From Avena insularis (Eukaryota > Streptophyta > Magnoliopsida > Poales > Poaceae), in NCBI GenBank assembly GCA_023614405.1, contig CM042687.1, forward strand, positions 233,580,292 to 233,644,291: a DNA stretch of 64,000 nucleotides, read 5' to 3'. Shown here piece by piece: positions 21,436 through 32,736 of this stretch. Position 1 is the stretch's first letter. The number at the start of each line of letters is the position of its first letter. Below the pieces are notes generated by a model that saw only the letters and a program-made list of their open reading frames with translations, was not told the origin of the DNA and did no database searches. The position numbers and the translations under genes are program-made.

Positions 21436-22637
21436 TTGATCTACAAGATTTGCAAGTACAATTCAGACTATGTTCATGATAACTAGTTCAACTTAATCAA
21501 ATTACTAGATGAACACCCACTAAATTCAACATCCCTCAAGTTGTTTAGTGAACATGATCCAAATTCACCACACCTAATCCGATCTTCACGAGAAGAGATG
21601 TGGTTTCAATGGTGGACAACAAAGTGTCAATCATATCATTCATATGACTCATGCTTAACCTTTTGGTTCATGTGTTCCGAGGCCATGTCTGTACATGCTA
21701 GGCTCGTCAAGTCAAACCCAAGAGTGTGCAAAACTGGCTTGCACCCGTTGTATGTGAACGTAGAGTTTATAGCACCCAATCATCATGTGATGCTTGAACA
21801 CGACGAACTTTCGCAACGGTGCATACATGGGGAGAACACAGTTTTATCTTGATCTTTAAGTGTGGAATCATCTTATAATGCTACCGTCGCGATCTAAGCA
21901 TAATAAGATACATAAAAGGATAAACACCACATGCATATAACTTTATGTGACATGGTATAGCCAATCTTCGCGCAATGATCTCCATCTTGTGCGTGCCAGC
22001 ATGATCTCCATCACTCCACCATGATTGCCTCCACCACGAATAGCAACTACAACTATTGCTAACTACTTAGCGATAAAGTAAAGCTATTACATGGCGTATA
22101 AGAAGTTGACACACAGGTCATACACAATTATAAAGACAACCATATGGCTCCTGCCGGTTGTGTACTCATCGACATGCAAGTCGTGAAACATTACAAAACA
22201 TGATCATTGCATACAACATACACATCACATCTTGGGCCATACCATATCACAGAAAACACTCCCTGCAAAAACAAGTTAGACGCCTCTAGTTTGTTGTTGC
22301 ATGTTTTACGTGGCTTATGGGAGTAACAAGCTAAGAACAATTCTTACCTACGGAAAGCCACAACGGTGATATTATGGTTGCTAAACTCCGGTGTAAATCC
22401 CATGACAACTATAGTGAGAGAAACTGGCATCCAGCAGCCGCATGTGTGGAACAAGCCACACGTCAAGTGCGGAGCCGGTCTCGCGAACGAGGTCGCGTCA
22501 AGTTGGCCTGGACCGCTTCGATCTCACTATCCCGCGTCATAAGAAGTACACAAACAAGAGGCTTGCAACAGAAAACATCAACGCCCGGAACAACCATGTT
22601 GCGTTCTACTCGTGAAACACATCTACGCATAGATCTA
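21436..22637 (-). other. RLC-B untranslated leader
   Basis: About 1.2 kb between the PBS and the gag ATG, without a coding signal. It is homologous in patches to the leaders of RLC-A (27061-28189) and RLC-C (38353-39392), for example the catgactcatgcttaacc block. Long leaders with packaging and dimerisation signals are usual in BARE-type elements. Confidence 0.75.
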
Positions 22638-22649
22638 GCTCTGATACCA
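22638..22649 (-). other. RLC-B primer binding site
   Basis: The minus strand reads TGGTATCAGAGC one base inside the 5' LTR, complementary to the 3' end of initiator tRNA-Met, as in most plant copia elements. Confidence 0.9.
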
Positions 22650-22650
22650 C

Positions 22651-24367
22651 TGAAGGGTTTCGCAGCATAGTAAATCAAAATTTTCTACGGATGCAAACGG
22701 GAAAAGCCAAGATCTAATCTAGGAGATGTAAACAACGAGGGGGGATAGATGAGATCTTCATACCCTTGAAGATTCGCACAACGGAACACTCAACGGAACG
22801 TGGTTGATGTAGTCGTACTCGCTTCTCCTCCTCGCGATCCAATCCGATCTAACACCGCAAGTGGCGATGCCTCCGAGAGATGCACACGTGCGGCACCTCG
22901 ACGTCTCCTCCTTCCTCGGTCCAGCAAGTGGGGTGGAGAGATGGATTGGATCTACAACACGACGGCGTGGTGCAAGCGGTGGAGAGTTTCTGCGGCAGGG
23001 CTTCACCTACGCGCAGTCAGGAGGGAGAGAGAGAGGAGGGGCAGCAGGGCGGCTAGGGTTGAGGAGGAGGTGTGGGGAGGGTGCGACCCCAGCCCTCTTT
23101 ATATAGATGGGTGGGCGGCTGGCCCTTTCCCCTCCTCCAAGCCCTAGGCCGGCGGCCAAGGAGGGAGGAGTGGGGGGCAAGTTCCCCCCTTCTAGAAGCT
23201 CCCCTAGGGTTTCCCTAGGTGCTTGGCCGGCTGGGCCTATGGGGCCTTGTGCCCCTGGCCCAATGCGTTCAGGGCACTCCCTCGTAGGCCCACGCCCCCT
23301 CCCGACAAGTGGGGCCACGTTGGTCCCACTCCAGAAGGTTCTAGAAACTTCCGGTACAATACCGAATAACCCGAAACAATTCTGAACTCCAAAAACTGCA
23401 TTGCCTTATATGAATCTTATTCTCCGGACCATTCTGGAACCTCTTGTGATGTCCTGGATCTCATCCGAGACTCCAAACAAAAACTCATAAACCAATTATC
23501 CAATCTATCCTAGCGTCGAGACACGTTAAGTGTGTGACCCTTCGGGTTCGAGAATATGCAGACATGATCTTCTATCAATAATCAACAGCGGGGTCTGGAA
23601 ACCCATATTGACTCCCACACATTCATCGATGATCATATCAAATGAACCACGATGCCAGGATTCAATCAATCCCATATATATTCCCTTCGTCGCGCGATAT
23701 TTTACTTGCCCGAGATTCGATTGTCGGTACCGGTATACCTAGTTCAATCTTGTTCACAGCAAGTACTTTACTCGTTCCATAATCCGATATCACTTTGTGA
23801 TTAACTCCTTAACCACGTGCTTGCAAGCGGTGTTGATATCGATTACCGAGTGGGCCCGAAGTATATCTCTCCAACTTGGGAGGGACAAATCCCATCTCGA
23901 TACATACAACCCAACAGGTACTTTCCGATCACCTGAGAGACACCTTTATGATCACCCTCTCATAGGATGAAGTTTGATGACCTCAAAGCTTTTTTCCGAT
24001 ACCAGGGAGTTGCATTATCTCATGGTCTAAGGAATACAATATTTGACATAAGAAAAGCTTCGCAAAGATGAACACGATGACACGATCTAATTACTCCGCT
24101 TAGTTTGGGTCTGTCCATCATATCATTATCCCAATGATATGATCTCATTATCAATCGACAACTCATGTCTATGGTTAGGAAACCTTAACCATCATTAATC
24201 AATGAGCTAGTCCATAGAGGCGTACTAGGGACACGGTGTTGTTCACAAACCACACAAGTATTAAAGTTTCCGCTTAATACAATTCTAGCATGGAATATAA
24301 ACTTTATCATGAACAAGAATTATAATAATAACATCTTTATTATTTCCTCTAGGGCATAATTCCAACA
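22651..24367 (-). repeat. RLC-B 5' LTR
   Basis: Right LTR of RLC-B, the 5' LTR in element orientation. It has the promoter TATA (minus strand) at 23098-23106 and is followed on the right by the TSD ataat (24368-24372). Open plus-strand frames such as 22800-23147 repeat those of the other LTR and look non-functional. Confidence 0.95.
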
Positions 24368-26315
24368 ATAATTGCTTTGAATCAGCCTTAAGGATTAATA
24401 AGGTGTCATCTGCATACTGCACGACAGGGAAATCAGGACAAAACACACCTTCAAGGGGAAGGGAGAGAATCCCAATGCTCATTGCTTTGTTGAGAATGCA
24501 TTGAAGAAGATCAGCAGCCAGGACAAATAGGAGTGGGGATAAAGGATCCCCTTGCCATACACCTCTTCTGCAATAAAACTTTTTCCCAGGCACTCCATTT
24601 AACAAAACAGAGGATGAAGCAGAACCAAAGATCAACTGAATCCAATTAATCCATTTTTCACCAAAACCTTTGGCTTTGAGAATATTAATAATTGTTGAAT
24701 GCTCAATTCTATCAAAAGCCTTTTCAAAGTCAATCTTAAGAATTAAAATTTCTTCTTTGGACTTGTGGCATTGATCAAGGAATTCAAAAGCCCATCCTAA
24801 ACAATCCTGAATAGATCTTTGTTTGAGGAATCCATACTGGTTTTTGTGGACAAGTTTAAGGATAATTTTTTGAAGCCTGTTAGACAGAAGCTTGGTTATA
24901 ATCTTGAAAACACTGTTGAGCAGAGAAATAGGCCTGAAATCAGCAGGTGTCAAAGGGGCTTCATTTTTTGGAATGAGGGTGATAAAAGAGGCATTAATGC
25001 TTTCCAAAGAAGTCCTGCCTTCATAGAAATCCACAAGGAGTTGTTTAACATCCTCCTTAATAATAGGCCAGCATTGTTTAATGAATTCATTATTGAATCC
25101 ATCTGGACCATGGGATTTGTCATTAGGAAGTTCCTTGATTACACCTTCAATCTCATTATCAGAGAATGGTTCTTCCAAAACATCCTTTTCCTCTTGACTC
25201 AAGCATTCCCCTGCCAACTCACTAAGGTTAAAGTGCATTTCAGGCATATCAGATGTGCCCATTCTATCTTTAATGGCCTTCCAGAGTAGATCAGCTTTAC
25301 CATAATGAGCATGAATCTCTTCATTAGAATCATCTTTGAGCATGGAGATGTAATTATGCCTGAAGCTTATGGTGGCTTTTGAATGAAAGTATTTTGTGTT
25401 CTCATCACCCAACTTGACCCATTTGACTTTTCCTCTTTGCTTCCAATAAGCATTTTGATCTTGAAGAAGTGAGATTATAAGGTTTTTTAGAAGGTCTCTG
25501 AGATTCCATTCCAGAATAGTAAGAGTTCTCATTTCCTCCAAGACATCCAAGAGATCAATGGTGGCATTGACATTGCAAATTTGTTCTTTCAAGCAAGGCA
25601 GTTTTTTGCCCAGATCTTCAGTCCCCTTCTTAAATTTTTGAATTCAGAATTTATTTTTTTAGCAGAATCATGGAAGCCAACTGGGATGTTCCAGGCATTT
25701 TGAACAATTGCTTTAAAATCATTATGATACATCCAATAATTATCAAATCTGAAAACCTGAGATTTTGGAATCATTGTGCCAATGGAGATGACACAAGGTA
25801 GATGGTCAGAGGTAGGCTTGGTAAGAGGGACAACAAAAGTTGAAGGAAAGCTCTGAGTCCAGGAGGCAGATGTAAAGAACCAGTCCAGCCTTTCCAGCAG
25901 AGGTTCTTTTTGCATGTTGGTCCAAGTGAACTTTCTACCTTTAAGGGGTAATTCAATGAGACCCAGATTGTTAATGGCTTCATTGAAAAGTAGCATATCA
26001 TTCACATCCCCACCCTGCCTATTTCTGTCAGAGGGTTTTCTAATAAAATTGAAGTCACCCACAATGATCCAATCCATATCATCAGGCATGTCAATATTTC
26101 CAAACCATTCTAAAAAATCTTCTTTTTTTCATCTATGCATGGCCCATAAATGTTGGTGAGGATCCAGGTTTCATTGGACAAGAGGGATGTCAAGGTGATG
26201 GAGATGGAAAATTCATTTTGGAAAGAAAGATGCGCAGAAAACAGTGAGCTATTCCAAATGATAATAAAACCCCCAGAAGCCCCCCTGGAGGGAAGGAATT
26301 CAAATTTGGTAAATT
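24368..26315 (-). pseudogene. LINE-1 ORF2, endonuclease and RT part
   Basis: Minus-strand N-terminal half. The endonuclease remnant (from about 26315) has FLPSRGASGGFIIIWNSS, TNIYGPC, WIIVGDFNF (about 26045-26075), LIELPLKGRKFTW and SDHLPCV. RT follows in a long frame up to 25592: [81 protein letters not shown] and [11 protein letters not shown] (about 24395-24430), which gives a complete RT catalytic set. The shift at about 25590 (KNCLA to MKEQICNV) is the main break. The piece stops at RLC-B (24367). The protein nicks target DNA and reverse-transcribes LINE RNA in place. Confidence 0.93.
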
Positions 26316-26343
26316 GGGGGGGGGGGGCAGCCTTGGTGTTCTT

Positions 26344-27060
26344 ATCAGGTGCGTCAACAGATTTTCCATCCTTCTTGAAGTTTCCCTTGGACTTGAATTT
26401 CTTAACCTTCTTCTTGAAACCGGTGGTGTTATTCACCATCAACACGTGATGTTCCTTTTTGATCTCCACTTCAGCAGTTTTCAGCATTGACAAAAGCTCA
26501 AGAAGATACTTCTTTATGGCCTGCATGTTATAGTTCATCATGAAGCTCTTGTAGCTTGAGGGTAGTGTATAGAGAACATAATGAATTCCTAGCTCATTGG
26601 GGATCATTATTCCCAAGGCTATGAGTTTATCAGCATACCCAGACATTCTAAGTACATGCTTGCTAACGGAGTTGTGTTCCTCCATCATGCAGCTAAAGAA
26701 CTTTTCTGAAGCTTCATAACTCTCTGCTGCAGCTTGAGTGTCGAAAATCATTTAAAACTCTCCCATTGTATTGAAGGTCTTGTTGTTCTCGAAATGCTTG
26801 CGTAGCTCCAACTCCAAGCCATACAAAATGCCGCAATGAACCATGTTGTGATCGTCCTTACGAGTCAAGAAAACATTTTTATCCTCGTTGGGGGCATCAT
26901 CAGCAGGCGGCGCACCAAGTGGCGCTTCAAGCACATAGCTCTTTTGAGCAGAATTAAGGAGTATCCTTAGGTCCGTAGCCCAGTTGGTAAAGTTTCTACC
27001 ATTGGTGGCTAACTTCTCTTTCTCCATGAAAAAATTGAAATGGAAAGGAGTGGGTGCCAT
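26344..27060 (-). pseudogene. RLC-A gag, N-terminal part
   Basis: ATG at 27058-27060 opens MAPTPFHFNFFMEKEKLATN, followed by GRNFTNWATDLRILL and YVLEAPLGAPP, a copia gag start closely similar to RLC-C. A stop at 26752-26754 interrupts the capsid (TMGEF/MIFDTQAAAESYEASEKF). The next frame continues through LYTLPSSYKSFMMNYN to VNNTTGFKKKVKKFKSKGNF and then enters the LINE-1 insertion at 26343. The zinc knuckle that completes it is at 2268-2312 on the far side of LINE-1. Confidence 0.9.
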
Positions 27061-28189
27061 GATCTACAACATATTTTTCATATACTATTCAAATTATGTT
27101 TATAATAGATTGAGCTCAAGATAATTCAAAAATTACTATGATAACTCCCACTCAAAAACAACATCCCTCTAGTCATTTTTAGTGATTAGACGAACCAAAT
27201 TAACTACACCACGACCGATCATCACATGAGGTGGTGCAGCAACACTGGCGAGCATCATATGGTTATATCATTCATATGACTCATGCTTTACCGTTCGGTT
27301 CATGTTCTGATGCCATGTTTGTACATGTTAGGCTCGCCAAGTAGACCTTAGTATTCACGTGTGTAAATCTGGCTTACATTGGTTGTATGCGAACATAGAG
27401 TCTATAACACCCGACCGTCACGTGGTGCTTCGAAACAAAGAACTTTCTTAACGGTGCATACTAAGTAAGAACATATTATTATCTTGATATTCTTTGGGAG
27501 GGATCATCTTATAATACTACCATGGTGAAAACTATCACAATTATCAAATCAAAGCAGAATAAGATGCATAAAAGGGATAAACATCACATGCATGGATAAT
27601 GTGATATGATATTGGTCCTTCTCGCATTTTGATCTCCATCTTGTGTGTCATGTTATGATATACATCATACCACTGGGGTGGTACCAAGTTCCATAGCACC
27701 TCAATCATGGTCGTCTTCCACCATTACAATATATCTCATGGATATATATTTATCATACAAGCCATAAATGAAAAATACAACCATGTGGCTCCTGCCGGTT
27801 GTTTAATTTACAATAAATTTTATTGCATACAACAATATTTGTACCAATGACCATATCACATCGCATGCTTTCGGGCTTCCTAGTATATAACCGTTCATAC
27901 CTAAGAAAAGAACCACAATATTGATAAAATATTATTTAGCAAACCATTGTACATTAGATCATAACTATAGTGGGAGAAAAAGACACCCTCAAAGTCACTT
28001 ACGCAAAGCAAGTTTCATGTCAAGCGTGGAACAAGTCTCATGTGCAAGGACATGTAAAGTTAGTCCGGGCCGCTTCAATACCACTATGACACCATGATCC
28101 AATAATACACAAAACTATGCAATAACATGATCATCAACACCCACATCTCCATGTGTTCTAACCGTATAAAGTATCTACACATAGACACG
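27061..28189 (-). other. RLC-A untranslated leader
   Basis: About 1.1 kb between PBS and gag without coding signal. It is similar in arrangement and in patches to the RLC-C leader at 38353-39392. Nothing else is recognised. Confidence 0.7.
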
Positions 28190-28201
28190 ACTCTAATACC
28201 A
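28190..28201 (-). other. RLC-A primer binding site (mutated)
   Basis: The minus strand reads TGGTATTAGAGT. The canonical tRNA-Met site is TGGTATCAGAGC, so two transition-type changes are visible. Confidence 0.8.
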
Positions 28202-29494
28202 CTTATGGGTTTGTTGCATAGAAAACAAAAAAATTCCTACGGCTGCAACCACCAAGATTATATCTATGACATACTAGGAACAAATATTCCATGGTTAAGA
28301 TTGGCTCATCCGAGGAGACATAAAGCTTTGTCAACATGAACAGTTCTCATGGGTGATGTAGAGGATCACTTGCCGATCTCATGATAGTGATGAAGACGGG
28401 CGCTGCAAATGGGTAGCACCTTCGTACTCGATCACACATATGGCTTGATGACGACCACCGATCCCTCGTTTCAGCGGGGCAGCAGAAGTAGAGGATACAT
28501 AGGGAACTCCAACAACACAACAACTTGGTGGTGGTGGAGGGAATATTTTTGTAGGGCTTCGCCTAAGCCATGCCTTTTTTGGTGGAGCAGAGGGAAGAGG
28601 GAAGGGACAAGTGAACCAACCCCATAGATAGGATCTAAACACCACAATATATAGGAGAAGGGGGAGCAGCCCCAAGGGGGCATGGTGTTCCCTCCCCTCC
28701 CCTCATTATGTGAGTGGTAACCCCCTTTTAACTCACTTGAAAATTCCTCTTAATTTGGTAAAAACTTCCACTCATAAAACCCACGATTTTTTCTCCCATA
28801 AATGAATAAAACAAATTATTTCTTTTATTTGATATTTAATATTTGTTGATATTTTAATGCACAAACATTAACATCTAACCCCTGAACTATTCACATATCC
28901 CGAAACAATTTCGGTGATGTCGAATATTTAATATTTGTCCATATCCCGAAACTATTCAGATATCCCAAAGCTATTCAGATAGTTAATATTTGTCCATATC
29001 CTTTGAAAACGCAATGACGAACCTTAAGTGTGTCAACCTATGGTTCATGAATAATATGGACATGATCGAGACACTCTCCAATAAATAATCATTAGCAGGA
29101 TCTAGATATCCGTAATGACCCCCACTTATTCAATGATGAATATAGTGATCGCCTAAACCATAAACGTCACAACCAATTCTTTTTGTCGCACGATATTTTA
29201 CTTGTCCAACATCTTATCATCGATATCAACAATACCTAGTTCAATCTCGTTACCAACAAGTACTCTTTACTCATTCCATGATATGACATCCTCGTGAGCC
29301 AGCCACGTGCTTGCAAGCGATGTCGATGTAATATCACCTAGAAGGCCCGAAGTATATCTCTCTGTCACCTGGATGGAAACATCCCACTCTTGATCCATGA
29401 GCCTCAACTAATACTTTTCAATTACCCAATGTCACCTTTATAGTCACCCTGTTACGGTGTGACGTTTGATGGAATCAAAGCATCCTTCTAGTAT

Positions 29495-30215
29495 TTTTTT
29501 ACCAAGAAATAGTAGAGCAAGGCTCCTACTATGGTATTGTATTAATAAGATATAAATTTATATGAGGTGGGTGGAACACCTTTGTACAAATGTGGAGAAA
29601 AATAAATCAAGTTCTATCTATAATTAAAGACAAAGTTCGTTCTAGGTTTTGCCTCACCCTGAACCTAAGAAGCTGTAAATCTTATCTGACTCTGGCCCTC
29701 CGAGATTCTCTTGACTGTGTTACTGCTTTAAAGATTAAATTATTTCGTTCTTTCCAAATACCCAAATCTGCGGTAGCAAAAACCTCAAAGAAAATGTGAT
29801 CTTGAAAATTTGATTTAGCTTGGCATATCATACTGAACCTATCTGTACTGCCATTCCAAATAATGTTTAGTCTTGACCAACATGCAATAATGAAATGGCA
29901 TAAGAAGAATATGTGTTTCAAAGTTTCTTCCTCACCACTATTGCACAAACCACACATATGATTTTGTCCAATATTAAAATGCCGTTGACGAAGCATATTT
30001 CTGGTATTTAATATGTCCGACATTAATAACCAAGAAAACACCTTCAGTTTTTGCCACAATTTTGACTTCCAAATCCAAGTGAAAGGTTCATGCAGAGAAA
30101 TCAGCCTCAAGACAAATTTGTAAGAACCTGAAGAAGTGTATTTTGATCCACACTTAAAGGTCCAGACATCATTGAACGTTAATGTGTCGATGAGTGTTTG
30201 AACCTGCTGATATTA
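29495..30215 (-). mobile_element. LINE-3: short 5'-truncated LINE in the RLC-A LTR
   Basis: A 0.72-kb LINE 3' end on the minus strand with an A7 tail at 29494-29500. It is flanked by a 15-bp duplication with two mismatches: gcatccttctagtat (29480-29494) and gcacccttctggtat (30216-30230). Its protein differs from LINE-1 and LINE-2, so it belongs to another family. Confidence 0.88.
29682..30110 (-). pseudogene. LINE-3 ORF2 zinc-binding C-terminus
   Basis: The open stretch encodes the zf-RVT domain (PF13966 type): FTWIWKSKLWQKLKVF, LLMSDILNTRNMLRQR, then the zinc cluster CGLCNSGEEETLKHIFFLC and the tail LGIWKERNNLIFK. This is the usual C-terminal part of plant LINE ORF2. The first methionine is internal, because the copy is truncated well downstream of the RT palm. 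It is not a gene in its own right. Confidence 0.88.
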
Positions 30216-30866
30216 GCACCCTTCTGGTATCAGGGATTGACATAATATCATGGTCTAAGGATTAGAGTCACTTCAAGAGTTTGATAAAGCAATGTAAACT
30301 TGATGACATGATCGCATTGCTATACCTACTGTGGGTGTATGTTCATCACATCATTCTTCTAATGATATGATCTTGTTATTAATAACATCCAATGTTCATG
30401 ATCATGAAACCTTGATAATCCGCTAATCAACAAGCTAGTATAATGAGAGGCATTACGAGGAAGCTTTTTCTTGTTTATTAAACACATATGTATTAACGTT
30501 TCCGGTTAACACAATTATAGCATGAGAAATAAACATCTATTAAAAATATGGAATAAGATAATAATCGATTTATTATTGCATCTCGGGCATATTACCTTCA
30601 TCTAGAGAACTACAGTGTCCTATCCATCGAATCCTCCCAACCTTTATATGAGAGACTGGGTCTCAGAGTCAAGTACGGATCGGTTATAAGTTGAAAATAC
30701 AACTGTATGATTATGACAATTTAGGCTTTTGCCTTGATCACCACGTCTAGATCCTAGGCTTCGGATGCTTCCAGCACTCTAGGTTTCTTGTGGGCCTCAT
30801 AGGCCATAGTTCAGGTGCGTACCAGGTATACCAATCATGGGAATCTGATAAGTCATGCCCATGCCA

Positions 30867-32246
30867 GTAGCCCCCGAGGCTTGACTCGAATTATAAATTT
30901 GGGTTGATTCTCCTGGACACTTTTAGAATTTAACCCAAAGATTTCTTCAAGTAAGCGAACTGTAAGTTCAATATTTTTGTTATGGGGATTTTCGTATCAT
31001 GAGTCATGTGCATTCGATAGCTCAAGAGCCAGATAATAGCTCTGAGGAAAAAAAGTGAAACTGGTATATGCTAGTGCAATTCAATTCAGGCCACGGTCTT
31101 ATCGAATATTGGATTCTAGTTTTGGGTACCCAATGCATTCGTCGGGATTTTTCATCATATCGTAGATATGGAAAATTTCTAGCAAAGTGCATTCATGTGC
31201 GATTACTAGTCCCACGGGACGGATACCGGGGTCTTATCTTAATGTCGCAGACACGACATTCAAACATGTTATCACGGCGTACGCGGTTTGAGAACTGGAA
31301 GTTTATATCGATTTCCTTGTTTGGCTATTGAAATTGCTGAATTTGTCAATTTATTGACATTTTCATCGGGAGCGTTATCCATACTCCTGATGGGAGTAAC
31401 CATTGAGACTACACTTGAGTAAGCTCAAAGGTTTTTGTCCGTCGACTCTGTAGGAGGATTTTTTTCCTTTGTCTATCGGGTGTTAGGCCGGTGCTTCTGA
31501 TGGGTATAGCCCCCGAGGTTACGGTCGAATGCTTACATTCTTGCATAGGATCAAAGTTTTCCTTTATTCACTTTTCTTTTATGTCGACTCCATAGGAGGA
31601 TTTTTCTACCGGGTGCATGGTCAGCGCTTCCGATGGGAGTAGCCCCCGAGGCTATGTTCAGGTGCTTGCACCAGATCATAGGCTCCAAGTTCTTCATCAT
31701 CCAAGAAAATATGAGATTCGGGTCTTGATTATGTAGATACCAATACTTTGTCGAGTTATTGTTGGCAAACCCGATACTTTTCCTTCCTTGCCCATGACAT
31801 CATTGCTGAAGATGATGGCGTGCTTTAGTCGTGATAGAGAGGACAAGATGGGGTGCATCAGTAGTGGGCCATGATGCAGGCTGACTGACACGTGGGCGGC
31901 GCGTCAGTGGTAAGTTTGACCACACGACGCTATGTTGCGCGCGAATCAAGGCGTCACAACATTTATCTCCCTATTTTCCATGGTAATGGGATTAACGGAG
32001 TGTGACTGTTCAGTTTTACCGAGGCCACATGTCACTATGGATTAGCTTCATACGAAACATCTTCGAGATCCAACGGTTCTCATCCCCCACCGTTACTTTA
32101 TAAACAATGAAGGGAAAGAATTACCGCTCACTTTCCTTCGTTCGCTGCTAAGCATCGTCTTCTTCCTCTCATCCATGTACTCCATTGTCACTAATCCAGT
32201 TCCCTTCTGCTCCTGCTCCAGCGCCAAGGTCCACGACCTCCTCGCC
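30867..32246 (-). repeat. Tat-2 3' untranslated region with polypurine-box repeats
   Basis: Holds at least three gtagcccccgag-type boxes (30867, 31506, 31639) and a degenerate one near 31388. The last two boxes are preceded on their left by related blocks (gtcgactctgtaggagg, gtcgactccataggagg). No coding region is seen. It is the counterpart of 16343-17648 in Tat-1. Confidence 0.7.
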
Positions 32247-32736
32247 ATGGTGAAGAGAAAAGGTGCGGGTTCCTCCATTGATGCAATGGCGGCAAAGACA
32301 AAGATCGGCGGCTGGTACCGCTCCAATTGCACCACATGGAAGTTGCGCTAATCCTGCAAATCTAGAGTTCTTCTAGAGAACATCCCCTTTAAGCTTACTA
32401 GCGATGAGGCCATACCTGCACCCAAAGAGGGTTGGCGGGTAATCTTCCTCTCCTTCCTCTAGCACGGTCTCCCTCTCCCTGCCCACAAATTCCTTCGTGG
32501 GATTCTTTTTATTTATGGCATGTAGCTACACCAGCTCACGCCAAATTCCATTCTCCACATCGCTTATTTTATCACCCACTATGAATGCTTCCTCAGTATC
32601 CATCCCCATTTGGGCATGTGGAAGCACCTCTTCTTTGTGTGGAGGAGCACAAAGAAAACCTCCGTTTATGATGTTGGGGGCATCATCATCTCCATTCACA
32701 CGGATGTCGACTACTTCAACTTCAAAATCATTGATT
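32247..32736 (+). pseudogene. Tat-2 antisense gene, exon 1 (Transposase_28-like)
   Basis: The plus-strand ATG at 32247 gives MVKRKGAGSSIDAMAAKTKI, then GGWYRSNCTTWKL, and after a stop PAPKEGWRVIFLSFL, HGLPLPAHKFLRGILFIYG, LHQLTPNSILHIAYFIT, YECFLSIHPHLGMWKHLFF, STKKTSVYDVGG and TDVDYFNFKIID. These are the same blocks in the same order as exon 1 of the Tat-1 antisense gene. Three in-frame stops are visible. RLC-C is inserted at 32736, with the TSD tgatt at 32732-32736 and 41051-41055, and the exon continues at 41051. Confidence 0.85.

Larger units (their letters stand above)
3964..24367 (-). mobile_element. RLC-B: Angela/BARE-like Ty1/copia element inside LINE-1
   Basis: Complete copia element on the minus strand, with LTRs 3964-5682 and 22651-24367 (about 1.72 kb each). 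It has a perfect 5-bp TSD, ataat, at 3959-3963 and 24368-24372. The PBS (TGGTATCAGAGC on the minus strand) is at 22638-22649 and the PPT is next to the left LTR. The LTR start TGTTGGAATTATGCCCTAGAGG is the start known for the Triticeae BARE-1/WIS/Angela group, though the rest looks divergent from what I remember, so the family name is an inference. It splits LINE-1 ORF2 cleanly. Its own RT is split by Tat-1. Removing Tat-1 leaves about 8.6 kb, the usual size for the group. Confidence 0.95.
2349..26327 (-). mobile_element. LINE-1: 5'-truncated LINE inserted in RLC-A gag
   Basis: Non-LTR retrotransposon on the minus strand, interrupted by RLC-B (3964-24367). The 3' end is a short A tail (T run to 2354) preceded by the same terminal block as LINE-2. 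It is flanked by a 16-bp target-site duplication, cagccttggtgttctt, at 2333-2348 and 26328-26343. The 5' end falls inside the endonuclease domain: LINE-2 has about 130 more coding bases upstream plus a 3.5-kb ORF1 region. A run of 12 G (C on the LINE strand) at 26316-26327 sits at the 5' junction. Without RLC-B the copy is about 3.6 kb. It is the same family as LINE-2. Confidence 0.95.
1..30600 (-). mobile_element. RLC-A: Ty1/copia retrotransposon, 3' part beyond the window
   Basis: Copia LTR retrotransposon read on the minus strand: 5' LTR 28203-30600, PBS 28190-28201, leader, gag start at 27060, then protease, integrase and RT down to base 1. RNase H and the 3' LTR lie outside the window. 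It is split by LINE-1 (2349-26327), whose 16-bp duplication (2333-2348 and 26328-26343) rejoins the gag reading region. Its 5' LTR is split by LINE-3. Domain order (gag, protease, integrase, RT) is diagnostic for Ty1/copia. The internal region and LTR resemble RLC-C, so both are probably one family. Several stops and a changed integrase active site show it is dead. At its right end it abuts the broken LTR of Tat-2. Its own TSD cannot be checked because the other end is missing. Confidence 0.9.
28203..30600 (-). repeat. RLC-A 5' LTR, split by LINE-3
   Basis: The LTR ends ...gggcatattaccttca on the right and begins at the PBS on the left, where the expected TG reads TT. Without LINE-3 (29495-30215 plus its duplicated 15 bp) it is about 1.66 kb, like the LTRs of RLC-C, with which it shares blocks such as the cttgcttgcaagc region. 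A possible TATA on the minus strand lies at 28645-28655. No TSD partner is visible because the 3' LTR is outside the window. Confidence 0.88.
30601..32736 (-). mobile_element. Tat-2 remnant, left piece (3' LTR, 3' UTR, antisense gene start)
   Basis: Older Tat-lineage gypsy in minus orientation. 30601-30866 is the 3' LTR portion left after RLC-A insertion; it starts TGGCATGGGC on the minus strand and has tatataaagg near 30636-30650. Next to it is the polypurine tract cctcgggggctac (30867-30879). Further copies of the same box lie on the minus strand at 31506-31517 and 31639-31650, matching the Tat-1 array. The antisense gene begins at 32247 on the plus strand. RLC-C cuts it at 32736. The remaining pieces are 41051-41671, 43648-44930 and 63986-64000. 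Its pol would lie to the right of the window. Confidence 0.85.

Noticed and set aside
22638..22649. tRNA-Met-like sequences (also at 28190, 39393 and 60721)
   Set aside because: Only 12 bases match a tRNA 3' end and each is adjacent to an LTR. They are primer binding sites, not tRNA genes.
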